NCBI GenBank assembly: GCA_965276675.1
Contig: OZ255624.1
Location: 3,596,001-3,660,000, forward strand
Length of the DNA stretch: 64,000 bases
Source: G965276675 sp965276675
Lineage (GTDB): Bacteria; Acidobacteriota; Terriglobia; Terriglobales; Acidobacteriaceae
Reading direction: 5' to 3'
Part shown: in pieces, positions 26,941-35,710 of the stretch
Numbering within the stretch: position 1 is the stretch's first letter
How the letters are laid out: every line of letters begins with the position of its first letter
Notes under the pieces: generated by a model
Database searches by the model: none
The model's input: the letters and a program-made list of their open reading frames with translations, nothing else
What the model was told of the DNA's origin: nothing
Position numbers and translations under genes: made by a program

Positions 26941-27933
26941 ATGGCTCGCTATCTCATCACCGGCATCGCAGGGTTTATTGGGTCTTCTCTCGCCCATGAA
27001 CTCGTTGCACTAGGTCACGATGTCCGAGGCATCGACAACCTGACTGGCGGGACGCTCGAAAACCTGGCAAATATTCGCCGGAAGATTGAATTTCACCAGA
27101 TCGACCTGAACGATCGAAGGGGGCTCAACGAATGCTGCAAGGGCGTGGACTATGTCTTGCATCAGGCCGCGATAGCATCCGTACCGCGATCGGTGAAAGA
27201 CCCCCTCGCGAGCCATGACGCCAACGTCAGTGGCACGCTGAACCTGCTGCTGGCTGCGCGGGATGCAGGGGTCTCCCGCGTGGTCTATGCCGCTTCGTCG
27301 TCCGCCTATGGTGACCAGCCTACACAACCGAAGCGAGAAGATATGACGCCGCAACCACTCTCTCCGTATGCGGCTCAGAAGCTTGCCGGAGAGCACTACG
27401 TGCAGAGCTTCTGGCATGTGTATGGGCTGGAAGGAGTGTGCTTGCGGTATTTCAACATCTTCGGCCCGAAGCAGGCGGCCAACTCGCCATATTCAGGCGT
27501 GATTGCACGTTTTATCTCCGACATGATGGAAGGGATAACACCAACTATTTTTGGGACTGGTGCGCAAAGCCGCGACTTCACCTTCGTGCAGAATGCGGTC
27601 GCGGCAAATCTGCTGGCCTGTCAAGCCCCAGCGAAGGCTGCCGCAGGACAAGTATTTAACATTGGCACCGGCGAAAGCCATACACTCAACAAAACGTACG
27701 CTCACCTCGCTGATCTGCTCGGCTTCGATGCCCCTCCCAGATACGCTACTCCACGCGCGGGCGATATCGAGCACTCTGAAGCAGATACGTCAAAGGCAGC
27801 GCGCGCGCTAAACTACCATCCGAAGACGAGCTTTCGCGATGGTCTGAGCCGCACTGTCGACTGGTATCTTGAGCAAAGGCAAAGAAAGCCTGCGTCTGCG
27901 GCAAAGGAGCCTGCAACCGCCACGAGTCTCTAG
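26941..27933 (+). CDS. NAD-dependent nucleotide-sugar epimerase (GalE/WbpP-like)
   Basis: This is a 330-residue extended short-chain dehydrogenase. The start is the ATG at 26941 with GAGG upstream. The Rossmann motif GIAGFIGSSLAHELVALGHDV opens the protein. The catalytic Ser/Tyr/Lys set is in AASSSAYGD and SPYAAQKLAGEHY, followed by LRYFNIFGPKQ and the substrate-site GVIARFISDMMEG. It closely follows the UDP-GlcNAc/UDP-Glc 4-epimerase pattern (WbpP, GalE), and the sugar cannot be fixed from sequence. Confidence 0.88.
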   Translation: MARYLITGIAGFIGSSLAHELVALGHDVRGIDNLTGGTLENLANIRRKIEFHQIDLNDRRGLNECCKGVDYVLHQAAIASVPRSVKDPLASHDANVSGTLNLLLAARDAGVSRVVYAASSSAYGDQPTQPKREDMTPQPLSPYAAQKLAGEHYVQSFWHVYGLEGVCLRYFNIFGPKQAANSPYSGVIARFISDMMEGITPTIFGTGAQSRDFTFVQNAVAANLLACQAPAKAAAGQVFNIGTGESHTLNKTYAHLADLLGFDAPPRYATPRAGDIEHSEADTSKAARALNYHPKTSFRDGLSRTVDWYLEQRQRKPASAAKEPATATSL

Positions 27934-27956
27934 CCCTTTTACCCGATGCGAACAGC

Positions 27957-28262
27957 TCATGCAGCCCAGAGTAGCTGTCGCACGATCGCATCGATGTCCT
28001 CGCGCGAAGTTGAATTCAGCCTATCTCGCAACACAACATATGCCGAAAAAGGTGTGAATAACTTTTCACTTGACGCAATAACATTCATCCATCTATCTTT
28101 CGTTTGCTCTAACAACTTGCTGAGACGAGCTGTTAAGTACATCCGGGCACTGTCGCTTCCAACAGTGATCATTGCGACTGGCGCCCCGATCAAGGCAGTT
28201 TGCACCGTCATCCAGAGCGGGTTGGCGGCCGCAACGAATCGCTTACTCTCCCCCGAGGCCAT
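27957..28262 (-). CDS. Possible small hypothetical protein
   Basis: This is an open frame of 101 codons that converges on the epimerase gene, 23 bp from its end. The translation is protein-like in composition (WMTVQTALIGAPVAMITVG, then SREDIDAIVRQLLWAA), but it matches no family I know and has no clear ribosome site. An overlapping plus-strand frame is less protein-like. It may be a real orphan gene or a decayed remnant. Confidence 0.3.
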   Translation of the reverse strand: MASGESKRFVAAANPLWMTVQTALIGAPVAMITVGSDSARMYLTARLSKLLEQTKDRWMNVIASSEKLFTPFSAYVVLRDRLNSTSREDIDAIVRQLLWAA

Positions 28263-28277
28263 TGAAAGAATTCAGGG

Positions 28278-28293
28278 CTCTTTTATAAAAGAG
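28278..28293. promoter_or_regulatory. Perfect 16-bp palindrome upstream of the regulator gene
   Basis: CTCTTTTATAAAAGAG is fully self-complementary and lies in the 515-bp gap before the sigma-54 activator gene, about 155 bp upstream of its start. It could be an operator for autoregulation or contain a -10-like TATAAA. No matching second copy was noticed elsewhere. Confidence 0.35.
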
Positions 28294-28448
28294 ATCTCGC
28301 GCCCTGCTGTGGTGTGAGATGCATTCATATTCCCTCAACACTGCAAAGTCCTACCTTGCCGTGCTGTTTTGGAATCACCTCGGTCCGAAGTAGTCAAAAC
28401 ATCGATCGCTGGCGCCTCGCGCATATGCGATCAGACAGTTGGAAAATC

Positions 28449-29915
28449 ATGCCCGACCACTTGCGTGTTCTTGTAATCAGTACTGATCAATCTGTCTGCC
28501 AGCTCGTGCAATCCATGCTTGACGCTGAGGGTCATCAGGCCACTTGCGTCTCCAGCCCACAGGCCGCACTCCAGTTGCTTGGTGCCGGTCAGCTTTTTGA
28601 GTTGGTGGTCTTCGATACCTCTCGCCAGCCTCCCAGCAACATGTATCTTCTGGAAGTTCTAGCGCGGCGGGCGGGTAACCACAACATATGCTTGCTTTCT
28701 GCTTTAGGTGGGAATGTTTGGAATCGAGATGCAGAAAGACTAGGCATCCGCCTTACTTTCACCAAGCCTTTTTTGCGTCATGATTTCGAACGTCTGCTCT
28801 CTGAGATAGGTCTGCTTCCTTCCCCAAGCCCTCGAGAGACGGCCATCGGCGCGGCGCATGAGTGTGCCGCGCATGCGAAGGACCGCCCTTACTCTCTTGA
28901 GGAGCTGCCGAACGGACGCTTCTTCCTTGCGGCTTCGCCCGCGATGATGAAGATTCGTAAAACTATCCGTCTTCTCGCTCCATTGGATGTCCCTGTATTG
29001 ATTCTCGGCGAGAGTGGCGTCGGTAAAGAAGTCGTCTCTACATTGCTGCATAACGCCTCAAATCGAGCCGGTCAAGGCTTCCTGAACGTGAACTGCGCCG
29101 CGCTGCCGTCTGAGCTCCTGGAAAGTGAACTCTTCGGCTACGAGGCTGGAGCCTTCACTGGCGCCATAAAAGCCAAGCCAGGTAAGTTCGAGCTTGCCAA
29201 TAAGGGCACTCTTCTGCTGGATGAAATCGGTGAGATGAGCGCCTCGATGCAGGCTAAACTTCTCCACGTTCTGCATGATGGACACTTCTCTCGCTTGGGC
29301 GCCCGGCTCACCACCCAGGTGGATGTCCGCGTTCTCGCCGCAACCAACATCGACATGGAAGCAGCGATCGCGGATCATACCTTCCGCGAAGATCTCTACT
29401 ACCGCATCAGCGCATTTACCATCAACATTCCTCCGCTGCGGGAGCGGCGCGAGGAGCTGCCCTTCTTTGTGGAACAGATGCTTCGGCGCAGTGCAATCAC
29501 CTTTCATCAGGAGCCGATCCCCTTTTCACCTCTGCTGATGGAGGCCGTTCAGGAGTACAGCTGGCCCGGCAATCTGCGCGAACTTTCCAACTTCGTCATT
29601 CGCACACTAATCCTGAACGACGAGCAGTCGGCGCTGAGCGATCTGCACATCAAGATCAGATCCTGCAAGCGGGGAGCCGCAGCCCAGCAGGCCGATACTG
29701 CTATTCGCAAAACTCCCGAGAGTATGCGGGCCATCGTGCGGGACATTAAGGACCAGACGGAGAGTCGCCTGATTCAGGAAGCTCTGGATGCCGCCGGTTG
29801 GAACCGGCGACATGCCGCAGTTCGGCTCAGCATAAGCTACCGTGCTTTGCTGTACAAGATTCAACAGTATGGTTTGAGCAGAAGCGCCGAGCGACTAGCC
29901 GTCGGGCAGCGTTAA
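28449..29915 (+). CDS. Sigma-54-dependent enhancer-binding regulator with receiver-like domain
   Basis: This is a 488-residue NtrC/PrsR-type activator. An N-terminal receiver-like domain (about 1-115) keeps the likely phospho-acceptor (VVFDTSR) and the Lys of TFTKPF, but has only one of the usual paired acidic residues (VISTDQ). The AAA+ domain (about 150-385) has Walker A GESGVGKE, the sigma-54 contact loop GAFTGA, Walker B LLLDEIGEM and the R-finger region FREDLYYRI. The C-terminus has a Fis-type HTH (RRHAAVRLSISYRALLYKIQQYGL). The ATG at 28449 is chosen as the start of the receiver fold, and a longer frame to 28314 exists. It is the obvious candidate activator of the sigma-54-type promoters in this locus. 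Confidence 0.92.
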   Translation: MPDHLRVLVISTDQSVCQLVQSMLDAEGHQATCVSSPQAALQLLGAGQLFELVVFDTSRQPPSNMYLLEVLARRAGNHNICLLSALGGNVWNRDAERLGIRLTFTKPFLRHDFERLLSEIGLLPSPSPRETAIGAAHECAAHAKDRPYSLEELPNGRFFLAASPAMMKIRKTIRLLAPLDVPVLILGESGVGKEVVSTLLHNASNRAGQGFLNVNCAALPSELLESELFGYEAGAFTGAIKAKPGKFELANKGTLLLDEIGEMSASMQAKLLHVLHDGHFSRLGARLTTQVDVRVLAATNIDMEAAIADHTFREDLYYRISAFTINIPPLRERREELPFFVEQMLRRSAITFHQEPIPFSPLLMEAVQEYSWPGNLRELSNFVIRTLILNDEQSALSDLHIKIRSCKRGAAAQQADTAIRKTPESMRAIVRDIKDQTESRLIQEALDAAGWNRRHAAVRLSISYRALLYKIQQYGLSRSAERLAVGQR

Positions 29916-29956
29916 CAAATTCTGAAGTGTAGTCTGAGAACGCGTGCGATTCTTCA

Positions 29957-29993
29957 GGCAGCCATCTATTCAAAGATGGCTGCCTTCTTTTTT
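29957..29993 (+). terminator. Rho-independent terminator after the activator gene
   Basis: A perfect 11-bp stem (GGCAGCCATCT with AGATGGCTGCC) and a 6-nt loop ATTCAA are followed by TTCTTTTTT. It lies 41 bp after the activator stop and before the convergent epimerase gene. Confidence 0.92.
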
Positions 29994-30078
29994 ACTGGTA
30001 TGTGTAGAAAAGAAAAATTTCAACCTCCGCGCAGACCAGACGGGACAGTTGTTATAAGCGGCCGGCCGGCTTCTATCC

Positions 30079-31080
30079 TCAGGCAACTGCGGACTGCTCC
30101 GTGGGCTGGCTAATCCACTGGCGCTGCCAGGTGATCGTCTGCCTTAGACCATCCTGCAGTAGAATCTTGGCTTCAAAGCCCAGTAGCTGCTTCGCCTTCC
30201 GGATGTCGGGAATTCTCCGCCGCACGTCCTCGTACTTGCGATTGCTGATCTCCGCGTAGGGAATTTTTTCAATCTTTACCTCACCACCAGCGCCGCACAA
30301 TTGATGAATGCGCGTTGCTAATTCCAGGATGCTGATCTCCTCATTGCTGCCGATGTTCACTATCTCTCGATTAGCGTTGGTCGCCTCTGCTGCAGCCACA
30401 ATGCCTCGGACTGTATCGGAGACAAAGGTAAAACTGCGTGTTTGAAGCCCATCCCCGTGGATTGGAATCGGCTTGCCCTGCAGTACAGCGTCAATGAAGA
30501 CCGATTGCGGTCCTCCCCACCAGCTCAGGTTCTGCCGTGGCCCATAAGATCCAAAGATTCTTAAGATCGTTGCATCGATGCCGGCGTCTTCTGCCATGGC
30601 GAGAACAAGATGTTCATCGAACAGCTTCGAAGCAGCATATGCCCAGCGGCTTATCGTTGGCGGACCCAATACTGAATCTCCATCTTCAGGAAACGGAAGG
30701 GACGGATTCTTTCCATACACGTCAGACGTAGAAGTAATTACATATTTTGCAGATCGTTCGCAGGCCAGCCTAAGCGTATTGACAGTGCCTTCCGAGTTGA
30801 TGAGGAGCGTGTCGATGGCTTTGCCATAGCGCGGAATCTTGTAAGCAGCGAGATGCAGGACAGTGTCGATCGAGCTAGCGCAGCTCCGCAGAGCCGACAG
30901 GTCGCAGACATCCGCTTCATGGAATTCGAAATTTGAACTCCGCAGCGCCTCCTTGATGTTGCGCAGATTCCCGTGAGATAAATTGTCTACCCCGATGACA
31001 GCGTAGCCCCGAGCAAGCATAGCGTCTGCAACATGCGAAGCAAGAAATCCAGCAACTCCAGTGATCAAAATTCGTTTCAT
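30079..31080 (-). CDS. NAD-dependent epimerase/dehydratase
   Basis: This is a 333-residue extended SDR. The start is the ATG at 31080, which overlaps the stop of the 2-epimerase gene (ATGA). The frame to 31302 would run deep into that gene. Motifs: GVAGFLASHVADAMLARGYAV, VLHLAAYKIP, STSDVYG and the catalytic Y-x3-K in WAYAASKLFDEHLV, then RIFGSYGPRQNLSWWGG. It resembles UDP-glucuronate or UDP-GlcNAc epimerases and decarboxylases of EPS loci. The product sugar is unknown. It is the last gene of a minus-strand operon. Confidence 0.87.
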   Translation of the reverse strand: MKRILITGVAGFLASHVADAMLARGYAVIGVDNLSHGNLRNIKEALRSSNFEFHEADVCDLSALRSCASSIDTVLHLAAYKIPRYGKAIDTLLINSEGTVNTLRLACERSAKYVITSTSDVYGKNPSLPFPEDGDSVLGPPTISRWAYAASKLFDEHLVLAMAEDAGIDATILRIFGSYGPRQNLSWWGGPQSVFIDAVLQGKPIPIHGDGLQTRSFTFVSDTVRGIVAAAEATNANREIVNIGSNEEISILELATRIHQLCGAGGEVKIEKIPYAEISNRKYEDVRRRIPDIRKAKQLLGFEAKILLQDGLRQTITWQRQWISQPTEQSAVA

Positions 31081-32195
31081 CGTAAACCTTCTCCCAGGCT
31101 GACTACTGCTTCTACGCTCCGGATTCCGGCATGGCCCTCGCCGAAGATCCGCAGATCTCGTTGTGCTCTCGGACAAGCACCGTTGGAGCTTAATAGGCTT
31201 CGCACATGATCGAGCACTTTTGGAGGGCGCGTGCCAACCAGATGATTCCAGCCCCCGGTCAGCGTCTCCAGCCACTCCGTTTCTTCCCGCAACGTAAGGC
31301 ACGGCACGCCAAGGAAGTAGGCCTCCCGCTGAATGCCGCCGGAATCTGTAAGAATCAGCAGCGCGCTCTTTTGCAGGGCGAGCATCTCTAGATAGCCCAC
31401 TGGATCAATCAAGTGAATGTGCTTATAGCTTGAGAGCATTCGCCTGCCCTCATCCCCCAGTAACTTCTTGAGCCGGGGATGCACCGGAAGCACCGCGGAT
31501 ACTGGCAGTTGTTCCAAAGTGCTGATGACATCGGCTAATTTATAGAAGTCGTCGGTGTTTTCGGCGCGGTGTAGCGTTACCAGCGCATAGTCTTTCCCCG
31601 CCAGTCCCATGGCCTTCAACAGAGCAGCCGCTGTAGACCTCTCCGCGAACTGGAGCACCGCATCCAGCATGACATCGCCGACGAGCCTCGCTTTTTCCGC
31701 CAACCCCTCTGTTCCGAGCTGGGAGACCGCCGTCGCAGTTGGACAAAGCAGCAGATCCGACACATGATCGCTGATGATCCGGTTGATCTCCTCAGGCATG
31801 CGACGATTAAAGCTGCGCAGACCAGCCTCGAGATGCACCAGCGGTATATGAAGCTTCACCGCAGCCAGCCCTGCTGCCAGGGTCGAGTTAGTATCCCCAT
31901 AGATGATGACAGCATCAGGTCGCCACTTCCCGAGGCATGCCTCAATGCTGGCAAGCATGGCCGCTGTTTGCACGCCCGGCGTCGCGGAGCCGATACCGAG
32001 CGACACGTAGGGCTTAGGGAGGTCCAGTTCGTCGAAGAAGACGTCCGACATCTGTGGATCGTAGTGTTGGCCCGTGTGCAGCAGGCGATGTTCTATGCAA
32101 TTGCCGTGATCGCGGTTGTACTGGTCGAATGCATTGACCAGAACCGCCACTTTCACAAACTGTGGCCGCGCGCCTACAACTGAGAGAATCTTCAT
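31077..32195 (-). CDS. wbpI: Non-hydrolysing UDP-N-acetylglucosamine-type 2-epimerase (WecB/WbpI-like)
   Basis: This is a 372-residue cytoplasmic epimerase of the GT-B fold. Motifs are complete: GARPQFVKVAVLV, HTGQHYDPQMS, IIYGDTNSTLAAGLAA, LVHLEAGLRSFNRRMPEEINR, TLHRAENTDD and LTDSGGIQREAYFLGVPCLTLREETEW. In most genomes this would be WecB (UDP-GlcNAc to UDP-ManNAc). With WbpA/B/D/E-like genes nearby it may instead be WbpI, converting UDP-GlcNAc3NAcA to UDP-ManNAc3NAcA. It follows the acetyltransferase by 10 bp. Confidence 0.92.
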   Translation of the reverse strand: MKILSVVGARPQFVKVAVLVNAFDQYNRDHGNCIEHRLLHTGQHYDPQMSDVFFDELDLPKPYVSLGIGSATPGVQTAAMLASIEACLGKWRPDAVIIYGDTNSTLAAGLAAVKLHIPLVHLEAGLRSFNRRMPEEINRIISDHVSDLLLCPTATAVSQLGTEGLAEKARLVGDVMLDAVLQFAERSTAAALLKAMGLAGKDYALVTLHRAENTDDFYKLADVISTLEQLPVSAVLPVHPRLKKLLGDEGRRMLSSYKHIHLIDPVGYLEMLALQKSALLILTDSGGIQREAYFLGVPCLTLREETEWLETLTGGWNHLVGTRPPKVLDHVRSLLSSNGACPRAQRDLRIFGEGHAGIRSVEAVVSLGEGLR

Positions 32196-32205
32196 GGGGT
32201 CACCT

Positions 32206-32967
32206 TCATTGGTGCTCCAGAAGTTGTTCGGTAGAGACCGGACGCAGAACCCGGGCCGGGGATCCGACTACCACCATACGAGCCGGAACATCGCGAGTGA
32301 CCACGGAACCTGCTGCAACGAACGCGTCCTCGCCGATCACCAGGCCGGGAAGAACCGTAGCATTGGCGCCGACGCGGGCTCCGCGTCTTAAGGTCACTCC
32401 CTTGAAATGCAGGAAGCGCTCCGCTGTGCGCCCAGCAAAGTTGTCGTTGGTGAAAGTGACCTCTGGCGCGATAAAGCAGAGATCTTCAATGACTGAGAGC
32501 GCTGTGATATAGGCTCCCGTTTCGATCTTGCAGCGAGCGCCGATCGTCACCTGGTTTTCGACCGAGACACCCCGGCCGATGATAGTCAGGTCGCCGATTG
32601 TGCTCTGCTCACGGACCGTTGCCAGATCGGCAATAAGCACACCAGACCCAAGGACGCATCCCCGATACAGCACTGTATGAGCCCCTATCAGGCAGTCATC
32701 CTGGACGACGGGCGGATCCAGCGCCACCGCTTTCGTCACGGCACTTAGGCGCGCTCGCATGGGAGATTTGCCGATGACGCTGTGATCGTCAATGCGCACA
32801 CGTGATCCAATGCGCGTGCCGTCATGCAGAACCACTCCATGGCCAAGAGTGCTGCCAGGACCGATCTCCACATCTTCACCAATCACGACATGGCGTCCGA
32901 TGCGCACGTCCGGGTAAGTCAACGGGCTGAGCCGTGTGGCCGCTACGATTGCGCTCACGACGGCCAA
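32206..32967 (-). CDS. wbpD: Left-handed beta-helix (hexapeptide) acyltransferase, WbpD-like
   Basis: This is a 253-residue transferase with many hexapeptide turns: DVRIGRHVVIGEDVEIGPGSTLGHGVVLHDGTRIG, then RGARVGANATVLPGLVIGEDAFVAAGSVVTRDVPARMVVVGSPARVLRP. The TNDNFAGR and VGANA-x-VLPG segments match the WbpD/WlbB group that N-acetylates the 3-amino UDP-sugar with acetyl-CoA. It is longer than typical WbpD (about 190) because of extra N-terminal helix coils. It overlaps the upstream glycosyltransferase by 13 bp. The substrate is inferred from context. Confidence 0.83.
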   Translation of the reverse strand: MAVVSAIVAATRLSPLTYPDVRIGRHVVIGEDVEIGPGSTLGHGVVLHDGTRIGSRVRIDDHSVIGKSPMRARLSAVTKAVALDPPVVQDDCLIGAHTVLYRGCVLGSGVLIADLATVREQSTIGDLTIIGRGVSVENQVTIGARCKIETGAYITALSVIEDLCFIAPEVTFTNDNFAGRTAERFLHFKGVTLRRGARVGANATVLPGLVIGEDAFVAAGSVVTRDVPARMVVVGSPARVLRPVSTEQLLEHQ

Positions 32968-34019
32968 CTTCCTTCCGTAGGCTTGATCAACGGTCGCAAC
33001 GTAGACACTTTAGCCAGCTGCTGAGCATCTCGTTGTTCCCGTAGAACCCCAGCGAGTGGCAGCGGGAAGCGCCATCCGTGTGGGGTGGATACCTGTGGGA
33101 CCGGCGCTTCGGCGAGAACCGGTACGCCATCAGCACTCTGCAAAGCCGCCTGCGAGACAGCGGCGGCGAGCGCATGTGTGTCTAAGATCGGGTCCAGAAC
33201 TATCGTGGCTGGAAGTGCCCCGGCCGGAGTTGCTGCTTGAGCGTTTGCCCGGGCAACTGTTCTGCCGAATTGCGGGTATCCGGAAGCTCCGGCGCGAAGA
33301 CACTGCCCTATCAAGCCACAATGCGCTCGGATGGTACGTGCGATGCGCATCTTGCTATGCCCGGCAGCACGGCGGCGCAGAGTGAGTGGCACTTCCGCGA
33401 TGCGGTAGCCCAGACTCGCAGCCGAGAGAAGGATCTCCACTGCAGCGACGAAGCCGTTGCTGGGGAAAGATACCTCGCGCACAACGGAGCCCCTGTAGGC
33501 GCGGAAGATGCTGGTGTAGGTGTATAGCTGTAGCGGAGTTGCCATGCGATAGAAGCGTGAGCACTGCATGCTGAGGAGCAGGCGCCAGCGTTGCACGCCG
33601 TCCACATCCCCGTCCGGATGATAGGGAGAGGCAACCATGACGTCGGCTTGCCCAGCCAGTACAGCATCGATCATGGAGACGAGGTTCGCCGGCCCGTAAC
33701 TACAGTCCGCGTCAATAGTGCAGACCACGTCCGCCTCTGCGTGCTGGAAGCCGGTTCGAAAGGCCGCACCTATCCCGCAATTGCTGCTATGCATCTGAAT
33801 GCAATATCTGGCATTTGGAGGCGGCACGGACGGAAGCAGTCGCACCGTGTTGTCAGTGCTTCCATCGTCCACGAAGCAATACTCCACATCGAATCGCTGG
33901 CTCAAGGTTTGATGAACCTCAGCCAGCTTCAGGCGCAATGTTGGAATACTCTCTTCCTCATTACACAAGGGGATGAGAATGCAGACTTTATGCATAAGAG
34001 CGGATTGTAAGTCGTTCAT
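32955..34019 (-). CDS. Family 2 glycosyltransferase (DPM1/ArnC-like)
   Basis: This is a 354-residue GT-A enzyme. The N-terminal domain has VCILIPLCNEEESIPTLRLKL, FVDDGSTDNT and the DxD-type VVCTIDADCSYGPANL, with the later FRAYRGSVVREV and GHSKMRIARTI. This pattern is shared with polyprenyl-phosphate sugar synthases, and a weak C-terminal hydrophobic region is present. The ATG at 34019 is chosen because GGTGG precedes it and the sigma-54-type promoter at 34046-34061 predicts a start near 34035. Upstream frame to 34034 and an internal ATG at 33995 are alternatives. First gene of the operon to 30079. Confidence 0.87.
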   Translation of the reverse strand: MNDLQSALMHKVCILIPLCNEEESIPTLRLKLAEVHQTLSQRFDVEYCFVDDGSTDNTVRLLPSVPPPNARYCIQMHSSNCGIGAAFRTGFQHAEADVVCTIDADCSYGPANLVSMIDAVLAGQADVMVASPYHPDGDVDGVQRWRLLLSMQCSRFYRMATPLQLYTYTSIFRAYRGSVVREVSFPSNGFVAAVEILLSAASLGYRIAEVPLTLRRRAAGHSKMRIARTIRAHCGLIGQCLRAGASGYPQFGRTVARANAQAATPAGALPATIVLDPILDTHALAAAVSQAALQSADGVPVLAEAPVPQVSTPHGWRFPLPLAGVLREQRDAQQLAKVSTLRPLIKPTEGSWPS

Positions 34020-34045
34020 AAATACCACCAACAAGGTCAGTAGTG

Positions 34046-34061
34046 TGCAACTGCAGAGCCG
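34046..34061 (-). promoter_or_regulatory. Sigma-54 -24/-12 promoter driving the GT2-wbpD-wbpI operon
   Basis: The minus strand reads CGGCTCTGCAGTTGCA, with GGC at -24 and a perfect TTGCA at -12 at the correct spacing. The predicted start at about 34035 lies 16 nt before the ATG at 34019. Confidence 0.55.
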
Positions 34062-34111
34062 AACCTACCTTGCGTTGCGTGATCGCTGGCTCCTGCTTTC
34101 CTGCCGGTAAT

Positions 34112-34146
34112 TGCAGGTTGGCTGCAGAGCGTGAGGCCGGTTTGCA
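34112..34146. promoter_or_regulatory. Phased TGCA array (array B)
   Basis: TGCA occurs at 34112, 34123 and 34143, offsets of 11 and 20 bp. The stretch TTGCAGGTT-N3-TGCA (34111-34126) is repeated at 26730-26745 in array A with the same spacing. It lies 50-85 bp upstream of the sigma-54-type promoter at 34046-34061. Confidence 0.45.
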
Positions 34147-34197
34147 ACTCGCGTGTCTAAATACGTAAGGCTTTGCATATGTGGCGCTCGCCGTCTG

Positions 34198-35550
34198 TCA
34201 ACAGCGGACGATATTGTCAGCCTGGATGCCACGGGTCGCATTGCGCGTGTCCACCACTAACTTCGCCTCCCTCACGATTCGGGGATAGTCATAGTCAGAG
34301 TGATCGGTGACAATCAGAACGCAGTCATACTCCGAGACGTGCTCCAGGGGCGTGCTGGTCATTCCCAGGTCATAGTGGCGTCCACGACTTACAGTGGGAA
34401 AATAGGGATCGTTGTAGGCGACCACTGCACGCTCCTGTCTTAGCAGCTCGATGATGTTGAGAGAGGGCGACTCGCGCAGGTCGTCGACATCCTTCTTGTA
34501 TGCCAGCCCAAGCACCAGTATTTTCGAGCCATTCAGCGCCTTCTTCTGCCCGTTGAGAGCCTTTGCGACGAACTGCACCATATGGGCCGGCATAGCCTCG
34601 TTGACTTCGCCTGCAAGCTCGATAAAGCGGGTGTGAAAGTCCCATTCGCGCGCCTTCCAGCTTAGGTAAAAGGGGTCGATCGGAATGCAGTGGCCGCCCA
34701 ATCCAGGACCCGGATAGAAGGGTTGAAAGCCGAAGGGCTTGGTAGCAGCCGCGTCGATCACCTCCCAGATATCCACGCCCATGCGCAGGCAGAGCAGCTT
34801 CAACTCATTGACCAGCGCTATGTTGACGCAGCGATAGATGTTTTCCAGCAGCTTGGTCATCTCGGCTACCCGCGTCGAGGAGACGTTAACAGCTCGATTG
34901 AAGATACTGGTATAGAGTGCTGCCGCAAGTTCGCTGGCGATTTTCTCATGGCCGCCAACGACCTTTGGAATGTCGTGCCGGGCAATGCTGTCGTTGCCGG
35001 GATCTTCCCGTTCTGGAGAGAAGGCGACATAGAAGGCGGGGTCCGCAGTATCAGATTCAGGGGTCTGTGCCCGCAGACCAGCCTTGTTGCCGTCGTTGAG
35101 AATCGGGATCAGCACCTCTTCCGTCGTTCCCGGATAGGTGGTGCTTTCAAGCACGATCAGTTGACCCTCGCGGAGTGCTGGCGCAACCGCATGCGCCGTG
35201 TTTCGTATAAAGCTGAGGTCTGGCTCGCGATGATCCGTCAGTGGAGTGGGAACGCATAGGATCACCACGTCCTGATCGGCGATGCGCGCAAAGTCGGTAG
35301 TCGCCCGAAATCCTTTCTCTCGGGCCAGCTGTATGTCGGTATGCGGGATGCGGTAGATGTATGAGCTTCCGTCTTCGAGTTTGCTTATCTTGGTCGCATC
35401 GATATCGAAGCCGCACACCTGAAACCCGGATTCCGCAAAGAGCAACGAGAGTGGCAAGCCAACGTAGCCCAGACCCACTACCCCGATCTTGGCGGTACGG
35501 TTGTGGAGGCGGTCGAGCTGCTCTTGTGCGACTCGAGGAAGGGTGGGCAT
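34198..35550 (-). CDS. wbpA: UDP-N-acetylglucosamine 6-dehydrogenase-type nucleotide-sugar dehydrogenase (WbpA-like)
   Basis: This is a 450-residue UDP-sugar dehydrogenase that oxidises C6 to a uronic acid with two NAD. Motifs: VVGLGYVGLPLSLLFAESGF (Rossmann), VPTPL, VLESTTYPGTTEEV, TKLLENIYRCVNIALVNEL and the catalytic cysteine in GPGLGGHCIPIDPFYLSWKA, with GLAYKKDVDDLRESPSLNI in the C-domain. It groups by eye with WbpA/Vi-antigen TviB enzymes. The start is uncertain: the ATG at 35550 fits the sigma-54 start predicted near 35570, while the ATG at 35568 would be nearly leaderless. Neither has a clear ribosome site. Confidence 0.9.
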   Translation of the reverse strand: MPTLPRVAQEQLDRLHNRTAKIGVVGLGYVGLPLSLLFAESGFQVCGFDIDATKISKLEDGSSYIYRIPHTDIQLAREKGFRATTDFARIADQDVVILCVPTPLTDHREPDLSFIRNTAHAVAPALREGQLIVLESTTYPGTTEEVLIPILNDGNKAGLRAQTPESDTADPAFYVAFSPEREDPGNDSIARHDIPKVVGGHEKIASELAAALYTSIFNRAVNVSSTRVAEMTKLLENIYRCVNIALVNELKLLCLRMGVDIWEVIDAAATKPFGFQPFYPGPGLGGHCIPIDPFYLSWKAREWDFHTRFIELAGEVNEAMPAHMVQFVAKALNGQKKALNGSKILVLGLAYKKDVDDLRESPSLNIIELLRQERAVVAYNDPYFPTVSRGRHYDLGMTSTPLEHVSEYDCVLIVTDHSDYDYPRIVREAKLVVDTRNATRGIQADNIVRC

Positions 35551-35580
35551 CGTCGTCGTGGAAGTCATGCGAGCGCTACT

Positions 35581-35596
35581 TGCACCCGGCCTGCCA
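35581..35596 (-). promoter_or_regulatory. Sigma-54 -24/-12 promoter driving the wbpA-like gene
   Basis: The minus strand reads TGGCAGGCCGGGTGCA, with TGGCA at -24 and GTGCA at -12 at exact spacing. The predicted start is near 35570. Confidence 0.55.
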
Positions 35597-35694
35597 CACT
35601 CGCCGCAAGAAGGGATCTCAACGCTTCCTCTATGCAGCACCCTTTTCTGCCTGTAGAGAACTGGTGGGAGTCGACTGTATTGAAGGCACAACTA

Positions 35695-35710
35695 TGCAAA
35701 CTGTTGCGCG
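35695..35710. promoter_or_regulatory. TGCA-type enhancer box (array C)
   Basis: TGCAAACTGTTGCGCG differs at only three positions from TGCACACTGTTGCAGG at 26721-26736. It lies roughly 100-115 bp upstream of both divergent sigma-54-type promoters in the 35,551-35,979 gap, the same arrangement as array A. Confidence 0.5.

Noticed and set aside
35684..35699. AGGCACAACTATGCAA looks like a sigma-54 promoter.
   Set aside because: The GG-to-GC distance is 11 rather than 12, and sigma-54 promoters tolerate little spacing change.
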